The notes beneath the pieces were generated by a model. It was not told the origin of the DNA. It did no database searches and worked only from the letters and a program-made list of their open reading frames with translations. Below, one piece after another: positions 44,624 through 54,018 of a stretch of 64,000 nucleotides of DNA (its first letter is position 1; each line of letters starts with the position of its first letter). The translations under genes and the position numbers were made by a program. The stretch is from an uncultured delta proteobacterium (GTDB lineage: Bacteria; Desulfobacterota; Syntrophia; Syntrophales; Smithellaceae). The DNA lies in contig CAIVQG010000039.1 in the NCBI GenBank assembly GCA_903907985.1, positions 1 through 64,000 on the forward strand, given 5' to 3'.

Positions 44624-45057
44624 TAAAAATTTCTGAGAATTTCAAAACTAAATAAACGGTACTGTTCAGAACAGTCTCAGTTCGCGGTGGCAGATCAGAC
44701 GGACAGAGAAATTACAGGAGTAATTGAAGATGGCTTAATACGAAAAACGGGGTCTAATTTTGTTAATTTCCCTGAATAATCTTTCTTTTAAGCGCCTTAT
44801 TTACCTCTCTATGCACTCTGGCTAATTATTTCAAACAGGCACGCTGGCAAAGCCGACCCCGGCCTGCACCGGGGCAGGCCTTGCCAACAAAGATAGTACG
44901 CGATTGGAATTATTTTTCCGGGAAGATTTCCTCTTCTTTTATTCAGGCAGGCCTCATACTCTCCGATCAGCGCCTGCAAGTCGGCGCGAAGGCCTCTGCA
45001 TGAATGCCTGGACATCCCGATTCGCCTTCATGTTGACGTTGGAACAATGCCGTGACC
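44624..45057. other. Intergenic region with GC-rich inverted repeats and a degenerate segment
   Basis: No convincing gene. Around 44860-44885 are overlapping GC-rich inverted repeats (GGCCTGC...GCAGGCC). The segment 44927-44983 resembles 53881-53939 (shared ATTCAG, CATACT/CATGCT, GATCAGC/GATTAGC and CTGCAAGT/CTGTAAGT strings in the same order). Read on the minus strand both encode a similar short peptide ('LQALIGEYEA' here, a stop-interrupted version there), so they may be two decayed copies of one gene end. Confidence 0.4.
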
Positions 45058-46236
45058 TCATTCATGAATCTTCTGCCACAAAGTGGCATTGCTGTTGCCA
45101 AAACCACCGCACAGTGTGGCCACGCCATATTGGGCATCCCGAAAATCCGTCTTCATGATGCTGTTCAGAGTTACGATGATTCTGATCCCCGATTCACCCA
45201 GGGCGTGACCGAGAGCCAGGGCACCACCCCGGACATTGACATTATCAAAGGGAGCGTTCCGGGCAATACCCAGATCCCGGACAACAGCCAGGGCCTGGCT
45301 GGCAAAGGCCTCGTTCAGCTCCCATATGCCGATATCACGAACGTTTAGATTGGCGCGCTGCAGAAGCTTCTTCACCGCAAAGATGGGTCCAATACCCATC
45401 ACCGTGGGATCATTTCCGGCCATGGCGCCGCCGGCATATTTCAGGTGGTATGTCAAACCCAGTGCATCGGCTTTCTCCCGGTTCATGAGGAGGAGGGCCG
45501 CCGCACCCGCCGTCAAAGGCGATGAGGTCGCTGCAGTCACAACTCCCCCGGGTTTGAAGGGCGATGCCATGGTGGCCATCTTTTCCATCGATATGTCTTC
45601 CCTGATCCATTGATCCCGATCCACCGTGAACGGGGTACCATCCTCTTTCTCGCCCTGCACGGGAATAATCTCGTCCTTGAATTTTCCTTCGCTCGTGGCT
45701 GCAAAGGCTTTTTTATTGCTCCACAGGGCCATGGTTTCCATATCCGTTCGGTTGATCTTGTAGATTTCGGCCACCTTTTCCGCTGTAGATCCCATGGGGA
45801 TGTCGGCAATATTGTAACGGGAAAGCAGCGTCGGAGGAAAATCCATTGCGTATCCCATGGGAACTTTCTGCATATCTTCTACGCCGGAAGCGATATATAT
45901 GTCACCTTCACCACACATGATGGCTCTGGCCGCGTGCTCTACAGCCGACATACCGGAGGGACATTGCTGGCAAACGCCGTTGGAGGCGACGGATTCAGGA
46001 AAGCCACCAGCCAGCCACGACAACCGCGCAATGTCGTTCTGCATCCCCACCTGATTGGCCGTTCCGCAGAATACGGCTTCTACATCCCCTGGTTTCACAA
46101 GGGGATTCCTCGCAAACAAGCCTTTGTATACCTGAATCAACATATCATCAGGACGAATGCTCCTGAACCAACCTTTTTCGGCATGAGCTCTTACATTGGC
46201 CGTTCTTAACCCATCAACAATGACACATTCCTTCAT
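45058..46236 (-). CDS. Thiolase (acetyl-CoA acyltransferase)
   Basis: 392 residues, normal thiolase length. The acyl-accepting cysteine lies in 'NGVCQQCPSGMSAVEHAAR', the second half has 'NEAFASQALAVVRDLG', 'GGALALGHALGESGIRI' with the active-site His, and the ending 'LCGGFGNSNATLW' with the second Cys. It cleaves 3-ketoacyl-CoA in beta-oxidation (or runs in reverse). The GHALG segment replaces the common GHPxG. It follows the acyl-CoA dehydrogenase by 68 bases. Confidence 0.92.
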   Translation of the reverse strand: MKECVIVDGLRTANVRAHAEKGWFRSIRPDDMLIQVYKGLFARNPLVKPGDVEAVFCGTANQVGMQNDIARLSWLAGGFPESVASNGVCQQCPSGMSAVEHAARAIMCGEGDIYIASGVEDMQKVPMGYAMDFPPTLLSRYNIADIPMGSTAEKVAEIYKINRTDMETMALWSNKKAFAATSEGKFKDEIIPVQGEKEDGTPFTVDRDQWIREDISMEKMATMASPFKPGGVVTAATSSPLTAGAAALLLMNREKADALGLTYHLKYAGGAMAGNDPTVMGIGPIFAVKKLLQRANLNVRDIGIWELNEAFASQALAVVRDLGIARNAPFDNVNVRGGALALGHALGESGIRIIVTLNSIMKTDFRDAQYGVATLCGGFGNSNATLWQKIHE

Positions 46237-46304
46237 AATCTTTCATTCTCCTTTTCTCGCAAATAATATCTTCGTCATAAAAACTGGGATGGCTGAATTG
46301 TGTA

Positions 46305-48119
46305 TTACAGATCTTCTTCCCGGATCTGAATGGCCGTCATGTCCTCCATCCTGATGATCCGCGCCCGACCGAACACCTGTGGGAGAAAATTCCGGCAGTA
46401 GTACCGGACCGTATCCACCTTGCCTCGGTAGAAATTGCGGTCTGCAGAATCGAGATTGCTGGTTTCCAACTTCGTCAGGGCAATTAGACCCTGTTCCAGG
46501 AAAAGGTGCCCGATCGCCGTTTCCGCCATGCTATCGAGAAACCGCGTCGATGTAAGAGGAATGAGGTCGAGTTTCCCTTCCTGAAAATAACGCCCGTAAT
46601 CCATCGCCAGACCGACAATCGTCTGGAGAGCCTCATCAAGAAGGGCGATTTCACGGGTGAATGTCTTGCCCGATTTGTGCTCTCCGACAAAAGCCGTTAC
46701 TTCCTCGACCCAGTCCATAAAGACCCGGCCACCGGCCATATTCAGTTTCCTCCCTGCCAGATCGGCGGATTGAATGTAGTTTGTTCCGTCCCAGATCGAT
46801 AGAATCTTGCAGTCCCTTGTATACTGCTCGACAGGGTATTCCTTCGTAAATCCATACCCCCCCAGAATCTGGATGCCATCACGGCCCATTTCGAAAATCC
46901 GGTCTGAGCAGTATGCTTTCACCAGAGGCGTCAGCAGTTCCAGCCGTCTTTTGGCTTTCTTCCGGTCATCCTCAACCGGGCAGTTTTTGGAAAGGTCTTC
47001 GACGAGGTAGGCCTTGTACACCAGCGCCCGCATACCCTCCGTCAGCGATTTGAGATTCATCAGCATTCTGCGGATATCCGCGTGCTCGACAATCCGTACC
47101 CGCTCGCCGCTTTTGCCGAAGGGCGTTCCCTGAATCCGTTCTTTGGCATAGGCCAGAACGTTTGCATAGATATTGGCGCCGAAGGCGACCGATTCAAGAC
47201 CCACGGCCATGCGGGCTCCGTTGACCATTTGAAACATGTAGGCCAGACCCATACCCGGTTCACCCACCAGATGACCGCGGCAATGGCCATTTTCTCCGAA
47301 ATTGAGGACGCATGTAGCAGAGGCATTAAGCCCCATCTTGTGTTCAATCCCGATGCAGACCACATCATTCGTTTCTCCCAGTGATCCGTCTTCATTCACC
47401 CATATCTTCGGCACGGCAAAAAGGGAAACTCCCTTCGCCCCGGACGGTGCGCCCTCAATGCGTGCAATAACCAGATGAATAATGTTTTCCGTCAGATTGT
47501 GCTCCCCCGATGTGATGAAAATTTTCGTACCCTGAAGCCGGTAGGCATTTCCGTCAGGAACGGCCTTTGCCGTCACCATATGGGCATCCGATCCCACCCC
47601 CGGTTCCGTGAGACACATGCTTCCGCCCCAGGTTCCGTCATACATTTTCCGGCAGAAGAGATCCTTGAGCTTCTCCGATCCGTAATTCTCGATCATGTGC
47701 CCGTTGCCCGGTCCCAGCCCCACAAAACAACCAAAAGAGAAATTGGCGCTCATGAAAAATTCAGCTGCGGCTTCAGCAATGATGAGGGGCAATCCCTGTC
47801 CGCCATAATCGGTTTTCATGGCCAGGGAAAACCATTCGCCTTCCCGGAAGACATCCCAGCAGTGATGGAACGATTCGGGCACAGACACCGTGCCCTTGTC
47901 GAACCTGCATCCCTGGCGATCGCCGTCCTGGAAGGTCGGGGCGATATCGTTGGCAGCGATCTTCTGCGCCTGATCAAGGATCATGTCGAAATCGTCCATG
48001 GTGAATCCTTTATAAACATCAAAATCAAGGAGCCGCTCAATTCCCAGTTGCTCTTTCAAAACAAACTTAATGTCTCTGTCATCCCGCTTGTAAAAATTTT
48101 GTCCCATGTTTTCCTCCAC
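46305..48119 (-). CDS. Long-form acyl-CoA dehydrogenase with Asp at the usual catalytic Glu
   Basis: 604 residues, the roughly 600-residue class with extra N- and C-terminal domains. Flavin/substrate motifs include 'SMCLTEPGVGSDAHMVTAKA' and 'KIFITSGEHNLTENIIHLV'. The C-terminal active-site loop, normally 'YEGTNGIQ' with the catalytic base Glu, reads 'IWDGTNYIQSADLAGRKL', placing Asp444 there. Other deltaproteobacterial paralogues may also carry Asp, but it deserves attention since Asp is used as base in some unusual acyl-CoA dehydrogenases. The enzyme would pass electrons to an electron-transfer flavoprotein. It is between the MerR gene and thiolase. Confidence 0.92.
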   Translation of the reverse strand: MEENMGQNFYKRDDRDIKFVLKEQLGIERLLDFDVYKGFTMDDFDMILDQAQKIAANDIAPTFQDGDRQGCRFDKGTVSVPESFHHCWDVFREGEWFSLAMKTDYGGQGLPLIIAEAAAEFFMSANFSFGCFVGLGPGNGHMIENYGSEKLKDLFCRKMYDGTWGGSMCLTEPGVGSDAHMVTAKAVPDGNAYRLQGTKIFITSGEHNLTENIIHLVIARIEGAPSGAKGVSLFAVPKIWVNEDGSLGETNDVVCIGIEHKMGLNASATCVLNFGENGHCRGHLVGEPGMGLAYMFQMVNGARMAVGLESVAFGANIYANVLAYAKERIQGTPFGKSGERVRIVEHADIRRMLMNLKSLTEGMRALVYKAYLVEDLSKNCPVEDDRKKAKRRLELLTPLVKAYCSDRIFEMGRDGIQILGGYGFTKEYPVEQYTRDCKILSIWDGTNYIQSADLAGRKLNMAGGRVFMDWVEEVTAFVGEHKSGKTFTREIALLDEALQTIVGLAMDYGRYFQEGKLDLIPLTSTRFLDSMAETAIGHLFLEQGLIALTKLETSNLDSADRNFYRGKVDTVRYYCRNFLPQVFGRARIIRMEDMTAIQIREEDL

Positions 48120-48173
48120 ACTGTTTACACTGATACCTGTTTGCCTTCTCCATACCTGAAATTCCGAAAATCA

Positions 48174-48869
48174 TTATTCTTTCATGCTTTTGTATATGTT
48201 GGATTTTATTTTTTTCTGGAAGAGCCTTCTCATGAGATAGCCCCGGGCGACATCAGCCGCTTTGGACAACTCAATCGAAAGCTGCATGTTTTCCTTCATG
48301 TCCTTGCCCTTCACAATCTTCTTACGGATCATAAATTCTCTATCCAGCATCTTGTCCCCCAGCTTTACGTAGGCGGTAAAATCATCCCAGCAATGCCGAA
48401 ACGGGAGAATTTTTTTCAAAACGTCTCTTCCCCAGAGGATGTCTTCGTGATTATAAAAATCTTTCCCTTCATCCTGCATATAGGGCATCATCATCCCCAT
48501 TTTTTCGGCTGCCCGTAATTCCTCATACGTCAGCCCCGTCTGCAACAGGAATTCCTCCCGGCCCACAAGCTGCGAGGAAACGTTATTCAGGGGTGCACCG
48601 AAAATGACATCTTCCACCGATTCGGCTTCCTGCAAACTCAGCCCTTCGTCCATCCGTCGCATAATATTGGCGATAATCGACAGGGGAAAGTGCCTATTTT
48701 CCTGAAGGTAGGATATGGTCTGCAGTTTATGAATACAGTTTTCATCGTAATGAGAAAGCTGTTTGCCGACTTTGACGGGAGCCGGCAGCAAGCCATTGCT
48801 GACGTAATACCGGATGGTGGAAATGGGTACTCCTGTTTTCTTCGACAACTCCCCAATTTTCAATCCCAT
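48174..48869 (-). CDS. MerR-family regulator (second paralogue)
   Basis: 231 residues: 'LKIGELSKKTGVPISTIRYYVSNGLLP' winged helix, then a helical sensing region without cysteine metal ligands. Paralogous to the regulator at 43818. It precedes the acyl-CoA dehydrogenase gene on the same strand (54-base gap) and probably controls the dehydrogenase-thiolase unit. Its start codon and ribosome site are held in a small palindrome, listed separately. Confidence 0.88.
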   Translation of the reverse strand: MGLKIGELSKKTGVPISTIRYYVSNGLLPAPVKVGKQLSHYDENCIHKLQTISYLQENRHFPLSIIANIMRRMDEGLSLQEAESVEDVIFGAPLNNVSSQLVGREEFLLQTGLTYEELRAAEKMGMMMPYMQDEGKDFYNHEDILWGRDVLKKILPFRHCWDDFTAYVKLGDKMLDREFMIRKKIVKGKDMKENMQLSIELSKAADVARGYLMRRLFQKKIKSNIYKSMKE

Positions 48870-48885
48870 ACAAACTCCTTTGTAT
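48868..48885 (-). promoter_or_regulatory. Palindrome presenting the MerR-gene ribosome site
   Basis: On the minus strand ATACAAA-GGAG-TTTGTAT, a perfect 7-base stem with the GGAG ribosome site as its 4-base loop; the right arm runs into the ATG. As RNA this would form a hairpin at the start of translation; as DNA it may be an operator. Confidence 0.55.
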
Positions 48886-48923
48886 TCTGTGATGAAATCC
48901 TGCGCCCCGAACGTTTGATCCTT

Positions 48924-50615
48924 CTATCCCTTGGCATCGGACAACAACTGAGGCGCCTCTTTTCGCAGCAGTTTTTTATCCAGTTTGCCTACAGCCGTCA
49001 ATGGCAACTCTTTTATGAATTCGACATATTTCGGCATTTCGAATGGCGCGAGTTTTTCTTTTAGAAACGAGAGAATGTTGTTCTTTAGCGCCGCATCATC
49101 CCCCTGGAATGTATAGCCGGGATCCCGCTGAATGAAAGCTGCCACAAGCTCCGATCCCGGGCGGTCAGGATTGGGAACCCCGACCAGAGCCGATTGCATG
49201 ACCGCCGGATGCTCCGCCAGGATCGCCTCTACTTTCACGGAAAAAACCTTATATCCGCTGACAATGATCATGTCCTTCGTCCGGTCGACGATTCGTAAAT
49301 AGCCTTCCTCGTCCTGTATGGCGACATCGCCTGTATGCATATAGCCATTGGTGTCGATGACATTGCCTGTTTCTTCCGGCATGCCGTAGTAGCCGACCAT
49401 GACCTGGGGACCTTTGACACAGATTTCCCCGGGCTCACCCAGGGGAACTTCAATGCCCGTCACCGGATCAAGGAGTCTGATATCCGTGTTGGGCAGAGGC
49501 ATCCCGACTGTTCCCAGTTTTTTCTTCCCTTTGACTGGATTGCTGGCAGTGAGCGGTGATGTTTCCGTCATACCGAGGTTCTCCATCAGCTTCCCCTTGC
49601 CGACAATCTTCTCGAATTCCTTCTGCGCCTCTTCGGGAAAAGGCGATGCCGAGGATATGCATGTCTTGACCTGGGAATGATCCATCTGCTGAAATTTGGG
49701 ATTGGCCATGAGCAACTGATACAGGGCCGGCACACTGACGAGGAGGGACGGTTTGTATTTTTCTATTTGTTCGCAGATATAATCCGTATCGCGGGGATTG
49801 GGTACAAGAACCTGCGTTCCGGCCATATGGACGGCCATGGCATTAACGAAGATTCCGGCAATGTGGAAAAAGGGGAATCCGGATACGACCGTCATGTCAC
49901 CGTCTTTCCATCCCAGCCATTTCCTATATATCATCATGACGGCGACAGAGTTTCTATGGCTGAGCATGGCACCTTTGGGTATACCCGTCGTACCGCCCGT
50001 ATATTGAAGATACGCAATATCGCCGGGGACAATTTCCACATCAGGAAGCGTGTCGGCAAATGATCCGTCCTGGAGAATATCGTCGAAGATATAAACCGTC
50101 TTCCCTTCCTGAGGCGTGACTTTTCCTTCAAGGCCCGGGAAAAAACTCGCCGCTTTGGCGGCGACGACTACGCGCAAATCGGGCAACTGGGCCGCCAGTT
50201 CGGGAACCTTTTCGGCAAAGGAGATATCAAGAATCACAAGAGCCCTGGCCTTGGAATCGCCAAGCTGTTGAGCGATCTGTTTTGTCGAAAGAAGGAGCGA
50301 TACACCCGAAACCGTACAGCCGGCTTTCAGGGTTCCCAGCCAGGCGAAAAGATATTCGGGCATATTGGGAATATTGATACTGACAACATCGCCTTTCCGG
50401 AATCCATTGGCCATCAGCATATGGGCAAACTTGTTGCTGGCCTTGTCCAGCTCGGCGTAACTGATATGCTGACCCATATACGCATAGGCCGTTCTGTCAG
50501 GATAATTCTTGAAAGTAGGGCGAATCACCTTCGGATAAGAAGTTTCAAAGAGGGCCGGATCAATATCTTCCATGTGGTCGTCATAATACTTCTGCCAAAA
50601 TCGTTCACTCTTCAT
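48924..50615 (-). CDS. AMP-forming acyl-CoA ligase
   Basis: I start at ATG 50615 ('MKSERFWQKYYDDHMEDIDP') because AAAGGAGACG precedes it; the longer frame to 50717 has no such site. 563 residues with 'IAYLQYTGGTTGIPKGAMLSH', 'ENLGMTETSPLTASNP', 'GYMHTGDVAIQDEEGYLRIVDRTKDMIIVSGYKVF' and the catalytic lysine in 'LPLTAVGKLDKKLLR'. It activates a carboxylic acid to its CoA thioester; chain length is not predictable. It stands upstream of the second MerR gene. Confidence 0.92.
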   Translation of the reverse strand: MKSERFWQKYYDDHMEDIDPALFETSYPKVIRPTFKNYPDRTAYAYMGQHISYAELDKASNKFAHMLMANGFRKGDVVSINIPNMPEYLFAWLGTLKAGCTVSGVSLLLSTKQIAQQLGDSKARALVILDISFAEKVPELAAQLPDLRVVVAAKAASFFPGLEGKVTPQEGKTVYIFDDILQDGSFADTLPDVEIVPGDIAYLQYTGGTTGIPKGAMLSHRNSVAVMMIYRKWLGWKDGDMTVVSGFPFFHIAGIFVNAMAVHMAGTQVLVPNPRDTDYICEQIEKYKPSLLVSVPALYQLLMANPKFQQMDHSQVKTCISSASPFPEEAQKEFEKIVGKGKLMENLGMTETSPLTASNPVKGKKKLGTVGMPLPNTDIRLLDPVTGIEVPLGEPGEICVKGPQVMVGYYGMPEETGNVIDTNGYMHTGDVAIQDEEGYLRIVDRTKDMIIVSGYKVFSVKVEAILAEHPAVMQSALVGVPNPDRPGSELVAAFIQRDPGYTFQGDDAALKNNILSFLKEKLAPFEMPKYVEFIKELPLTAVGKLDKKLLRKEAPQLLSDAKG

Positions 50616-50793
50616 GGGGACGTCTCCTTTATATTCCTGCCACAGAGCGGCATATCGTAGAAAAAATGTTTCAATAAGAGTTGACTCTTTCCGCTGCTTC
50701 CGCCTGGTGTAAATCATTGCATTGCAATGTGCTGCAATTCTACAAGATAATGAGTTCGTGAAACATGATCCCTTCCGCTAGAAACCGGGATCA

Positions 50794-52476
50794 TTATTTC
50801 CCTTTCTGTGCCTTTATTCGCGCCATCTCTTCGTCGCGGAGGTTCCTGCGCAGAATTTTACCCACGCTCGTCTGGGGAAGTTCGGGCCGAAATTCGATAT
50901 ATTTGGGAACCTTGTAGGCCGCGAGTTTTTCCTTGCAGAAAGCGATGATCTCCCCTTCCGTCGCCGTCTGGCCCTGTTTCAGGACGATGAAGGCTTTGAC
51001 TGTTTCTCCCCGGTAGGTATCCGGAATGCCTACGACGCAGGCAGCCTGCACCTTGGGATACTGATAGAGAACCTCATCGACTTCCCGGGGGTAAATGTTG
51101 TACCCAGCGGCAATGATGACGTCTTTCTTTCGATCCACAATGAACAGGTACCCCTCTTCGTCCAGATAACCGATATCTCCCGTATAAAGCCACCCATCCT
51201 TGATGGCTTCCGCCGTCGCCTCAGGATTTTTGAAATACCCTTTTGTGACCTGCGGTCCCTTGATTAGAATTTCTCCCGCTTCTCCCTGCTTCAGTTCTAT
51301 GGTACCATTTTCGAGATCGACAATGCGGCAGTCGGTTTCCGGAATGGGCACCCCGACGCTGCCGATTTTCGTTTTCCCCCGCCAGGGGTTGAACGTTGCC
51401 AGCGCCGTTGTTTCCGACAATCCGTAGAGTTCCACAATGGTCGAGCCTGTCGCCTTCTCCCAGGCGCTTATGGTTTCCAGGGCCAGTGGGGCTGCTCCGG
51501 AAAGGCAGCCCTTGATGAAATCGAGTTTAGCTGAAGTGAATTTCGGATGGCTCAGAAGCCCCACAAACATGGTAGGAACGCCGCCGAACAGGGTGGGTTT
51601 GTATTTGAGTGTCAAATCGATGATCGTTTCGGGTGTCGGACGGGGGACAAGAATGATGCTCCATCCCCGGTATATGGCATTGTTCATGATGTCCGTATAG
51701 CCGGCCACATGGAAGAAGGGCAGAACGGCCAGGAGTCTCTCCGCCCCGTCTTCGACATCGACAAGCCAGCTTTTGAACTGCTGCGCCGCGATACTGGAGT
51801 TTGCATGGCTGATGATAACGGCCTTGGAAACGCCTGTCGTGCCTCCCGTATAGATGAATGCCGCGGGATCATCGAAGGCCACGTCCGTCCGTGGAGGGTT
51901 GATATCGCCGTTGGCCATCAGCTGCATGAATTCATAAACACCGTCCTGCGCTTCGATATCCAGATGAAGGCCATGGAGTTCCTTAATAAAGGGATCATCA
52001 CCCGCCGGTGGCAGAAAATCGCGGATATGACAGGTAATAACCTTTTCGATTCCCGTCTTGCCGCGCAGGGAAAGGACCCGGGGAACGAAGAAATCCAGGC
52101 ATATGGACATTTTTGCGTCGGAGTCCTTGAGGTTGTATTCCAGTTCGCTTTCCGTATAAAGAGGATTGTTCATTACCGCGATGGCGCCCAGGCGGAAAAG
52201 AGCGTAGGTGGCGATTACCATCTGGGGAATGTTCGGCAATACAAGGGCCACCTTATCGCCTTTCTTGATGCCCAGATGGGCCAAGGCGGAAGCAAACCGG
52301 TTGACGTTTTGGTTCAGTTCACCATAGGTCATTTCCCGCCCCATCAGGATCAGGGAGGCCAGGTCCGGATAACGTCGGGCCGTTCTCTCCAGAGCGGCCG
52401 ACATGGTGATTTCTTCGAAGGCGATGTTGGGAGACACGCCATTGACATAAGCCTGATGCCAGATTCTGCTTTCCAT
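50794..52476 (-). CDS. AMP-forming acyl-CoA ligase
   Basis: The start is set at ATG 52476 ('MESRIWHQAYVNGVSPNIAF') behind a GAGGA site; a GTG 12 bases earlier is also open. 560 residues with 'AAFIYTGGTTGVSKAVIISH', 'ELYGLSETTALATFNPW', 'GWLYTGDIGYLDEEGYLFIVDRKKDVIIAAGYNIYP' and the lysine in 'LPQTSVGKILRRNLR'. It is a paralogue of the ligase next to it. With the hydratase before it, it probably belongs to one operon starting near 53577. Confidence 0.92.
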   Translation of the reverse strand: MESRIWHQAYVNGVSPNIAFEEITMSAALERTARRYPDLASLILMGREMTYGELNQNVNRFASALAHLGIKKGDKVALVLPNIPQMVIATYALFRLGAIAVMNNPLYTESELEYNLKDSDAKMSICLDFFVPRVLSLRGKTGIEKVITCHIRDFLPPAGDDPFIKELHGLHLDIEAQDGVYEFMQLMANGDINPPRTDVAFDDPAAFIYTGGTTGVSKAVIISHANSSIAAQQFKSWLVDVEDGAERLLAVLPFFHVAGYTDIMNNAIYRGWSIILVPRPTPETIIDLTLKYKPTLFGGVPTMFVGLLSHPKFTSAKLDFIKGCLSGAAPLALETISAWEKATGSTIVELYGLSETTALATFNPWRGKTKIGSVGVPIPETDCRIVDLENGTIELKQGEAGEILIKGPQVTKGYFKNPEATAEAIKDGWLYTGDIGYLDEEGYLFIVDRKKDVIIAAGYNIYPREVDEVLYQYPKVQAACVVGIPDTYRGETVKAFIVLKQGQTATEGEIIAFCKEKLAAYKVPKYIEFRPELPQTSVGKILRRNLRDEEMARIKAQKGK

Positions 52477-52566
52477 GATAGTCCTCACTTTCTCGATCTA
52501 AGATTAATCCGTATGAAGCCGGAAATGCGATGAGTTTGCTGAAAAACCCGGCCTCCTTCTGATTCT

Positions 52567-53325
52567 TTATCCCTGGTGACCATATGTCTGGACTACACAC
52601 ATGGCCTGATTCCGATCCTCGATCTGAATGGCATCTTCGAGACTGAGGCCACCAACATTGCGGTTAAGAGCCTCTTTGGTTAGCCTCAAGCCCAGCTGGG
52701 TCTTGCCGGCCATGTTCTGCGCCATCTTCATGGCTTCCTCCATGAGATGTTCTTTTTCAACAATGGACTGGATGAGACCGATCCTCAGGGCTTCTTCCGC
52801 GCCAAACAGGTCGCCAGTCAGAAGATATCGTGCTGCATTGCCTGTTCCTACCAGCCGTGGCAGAAGCCAGGATGACCCCATATCCGCCCCGCCGGTTCCA
52901 ATGTTTATATAAGCGGCGGAAAACTTGGCATTCGGCGAGGCCAGACGGACATCGCAGGCCATGGCAATGGAAAACCCCGCACCAGCCGCAGCACCGTTGA
53001 TCGCGCCGATAATTGGCTGAGGGCAGCGCCGCATGAAGAGGATGAAATCGGAAAACAGCTTCTGCATTTCATAAATGTTCTTGGGGGTGTAACCACCGGC
53101 AGGTATCATAATGGCAGGGTCGTTGAGGTCAAGGCCGGAATTGAAGCCCTTTCCTGCACCGGTAACAATGATCACTCTCGTATCATGGTCGCGGAAACGA
53201 TCGTTAAAAAAATCTCTGAACTCGTTGAGCATGGTAAAGTTCATGGCGTTGAGGCTCTGCGGTCGATTGAGGGTCAGAATACCAACAGGCCCATCTTTGA
53301 CGAACTGGATCATTTCATAACTCAT
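52567..53325 (-). CDS. Enoyl-CoA hydratase/isomerase family protein
   Basis: 252 residues of crotonase fold: 'GPVGILTLNRPQSLNAMNF', the oxyanion-hole region 'RCPQPIIGAINGAAAGAGFSIAMACDVRLAS', and 'NIGTGGADMGSSWLLPRLVG'. Classic hydratases have two active-site glutamates; the residue after GTGG is Ala-Asp rather than Glu, so hydratase activity is not certain and another crotonase reaction (isomerase, dehydratase, hydrolase) is possible. It heads the acyl-CoA ligase operon. Confidence 0.88.
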   Translation of the reverse strand: MSYEMIQFVKDGPVGILTLNRPQSLNAMNFTMLNEFRDFFNDRFRDHDTRVIIVTGAGKGFNSGLDLNDPAIMIPAGGYTPKNIYEMQKLFSDFILFMRRCPQPIIGAINGAAAGAGFSIAMACDVRLASPNAKFSAAYINIGTGGADMGSSWLLPRLVGTGNAARYLLTGDLFGAEEALRIGLIQSIVEKEHLMEEAMKMAQNMAGKTQLGLRLTKEALNRNVGGLSLEDAIQIEDRNQAMCVVQTYGHQG

Positions 53326-53559
53326 TTTTCCAAACCTCCTTGATTTGTTAAGCTACCTGATCATTAACGTTTTCTGCCTTATGTCGGCAGGATATTCATA
53401 AAGCAATATTCCAATCCACAGAAATAACAAATAAGTGCTACGGAATATTTGAAAAAGAAATTGGGATGGTCTTGAACAGCTCTTAGAGAAGTAGCGCATA
53501 GGGATGAATAGCTGTGTGTTATGGCCATAAGGCATGTTACGGGCATAGGAACCTCAACA

Positions 53560-53606
53560 GTGAAGTGTTACTTTACACTTTACACATAGACAAGAGATCG
53601 TGTCAA
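53560..53606 (-). promoter_or_regulatory. Promoter and operator-like dyad of the hydratase-ligase operon
   Basis: On the minus strand TTGACA (53606-53601), an 18-base spacer and TAAAGT (53582-53577). A near-perfect dyad with TTTACAC/GTGAAGTG arms spans 53560-53585, over the -10 box and start. The long spacer is compatible with a MerR- or TetR-type control. The leader to the start codon would be about 240 bases. Confidence 0.45.
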
Positions 53607-53640
53607 GATAAAAAAATGGAACGGGGGGGAGAGAAAAAAG

Positions 53641-53674
53641 AAAGCCATGACTCCGAACGGGGTCATGGCTTTTT
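53641..53674. terminator. Rho-independent-type hairpin
   Basis: AAAGCCATGAC (53641-53651) pairs perfectly over 11 bases with 53662-53672, with a T-run on the plus strand to 53674 and T-rich sequence also on the minus-strand side. It may end transcripts of the minus-strand sigma factor/DUF3795 operon, shielding the hydratase promoter. The gap 53326-54018 otherwise holds only that promoter and the degenerate segment 53881-53939. Confidence 0.65.
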
Positions 53675-54018
53675 GATACTGACATATTCAAAAGGACTGT
53701 TTACACAATTTCAAAAATGGCCGCTTTGCTCATATCACTGTCGTCGTGGTTTATATCGCCGGCCACCAGACGGTCTCCAATGCCGATCGTGCGGATGGGT
53801 TAATTTCGGGAACATAAAACATAATTCAGAACGTCTGTATCTGCTTTTAAGAAACCGGGACAGCGACTCTTTTCCAGAGGGTTACTCTTCTTAGCATTCA
53901 GATGGGCTTCATGCTATGCGATTAGCACCTGTAAGTAGGAGTTGGTGTTCATTAATACCCAGGGTCAGTCACAAAGAGACGTTTGGGCAACATCCTTCAG
54001 GGTATTACCTATATATTT

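Noticed and set aside
44809-45015. 68-codon minus-strand frame
   Set aside because: No ribosome site, covers GC-rich inverted repeats, and only a short part resembles another degenerate segment.
53514-53894. 126-codon plus-strand frame
   Set aside because: Runs through a promoter dyad and a terminator hairpin; composition not protein-like.
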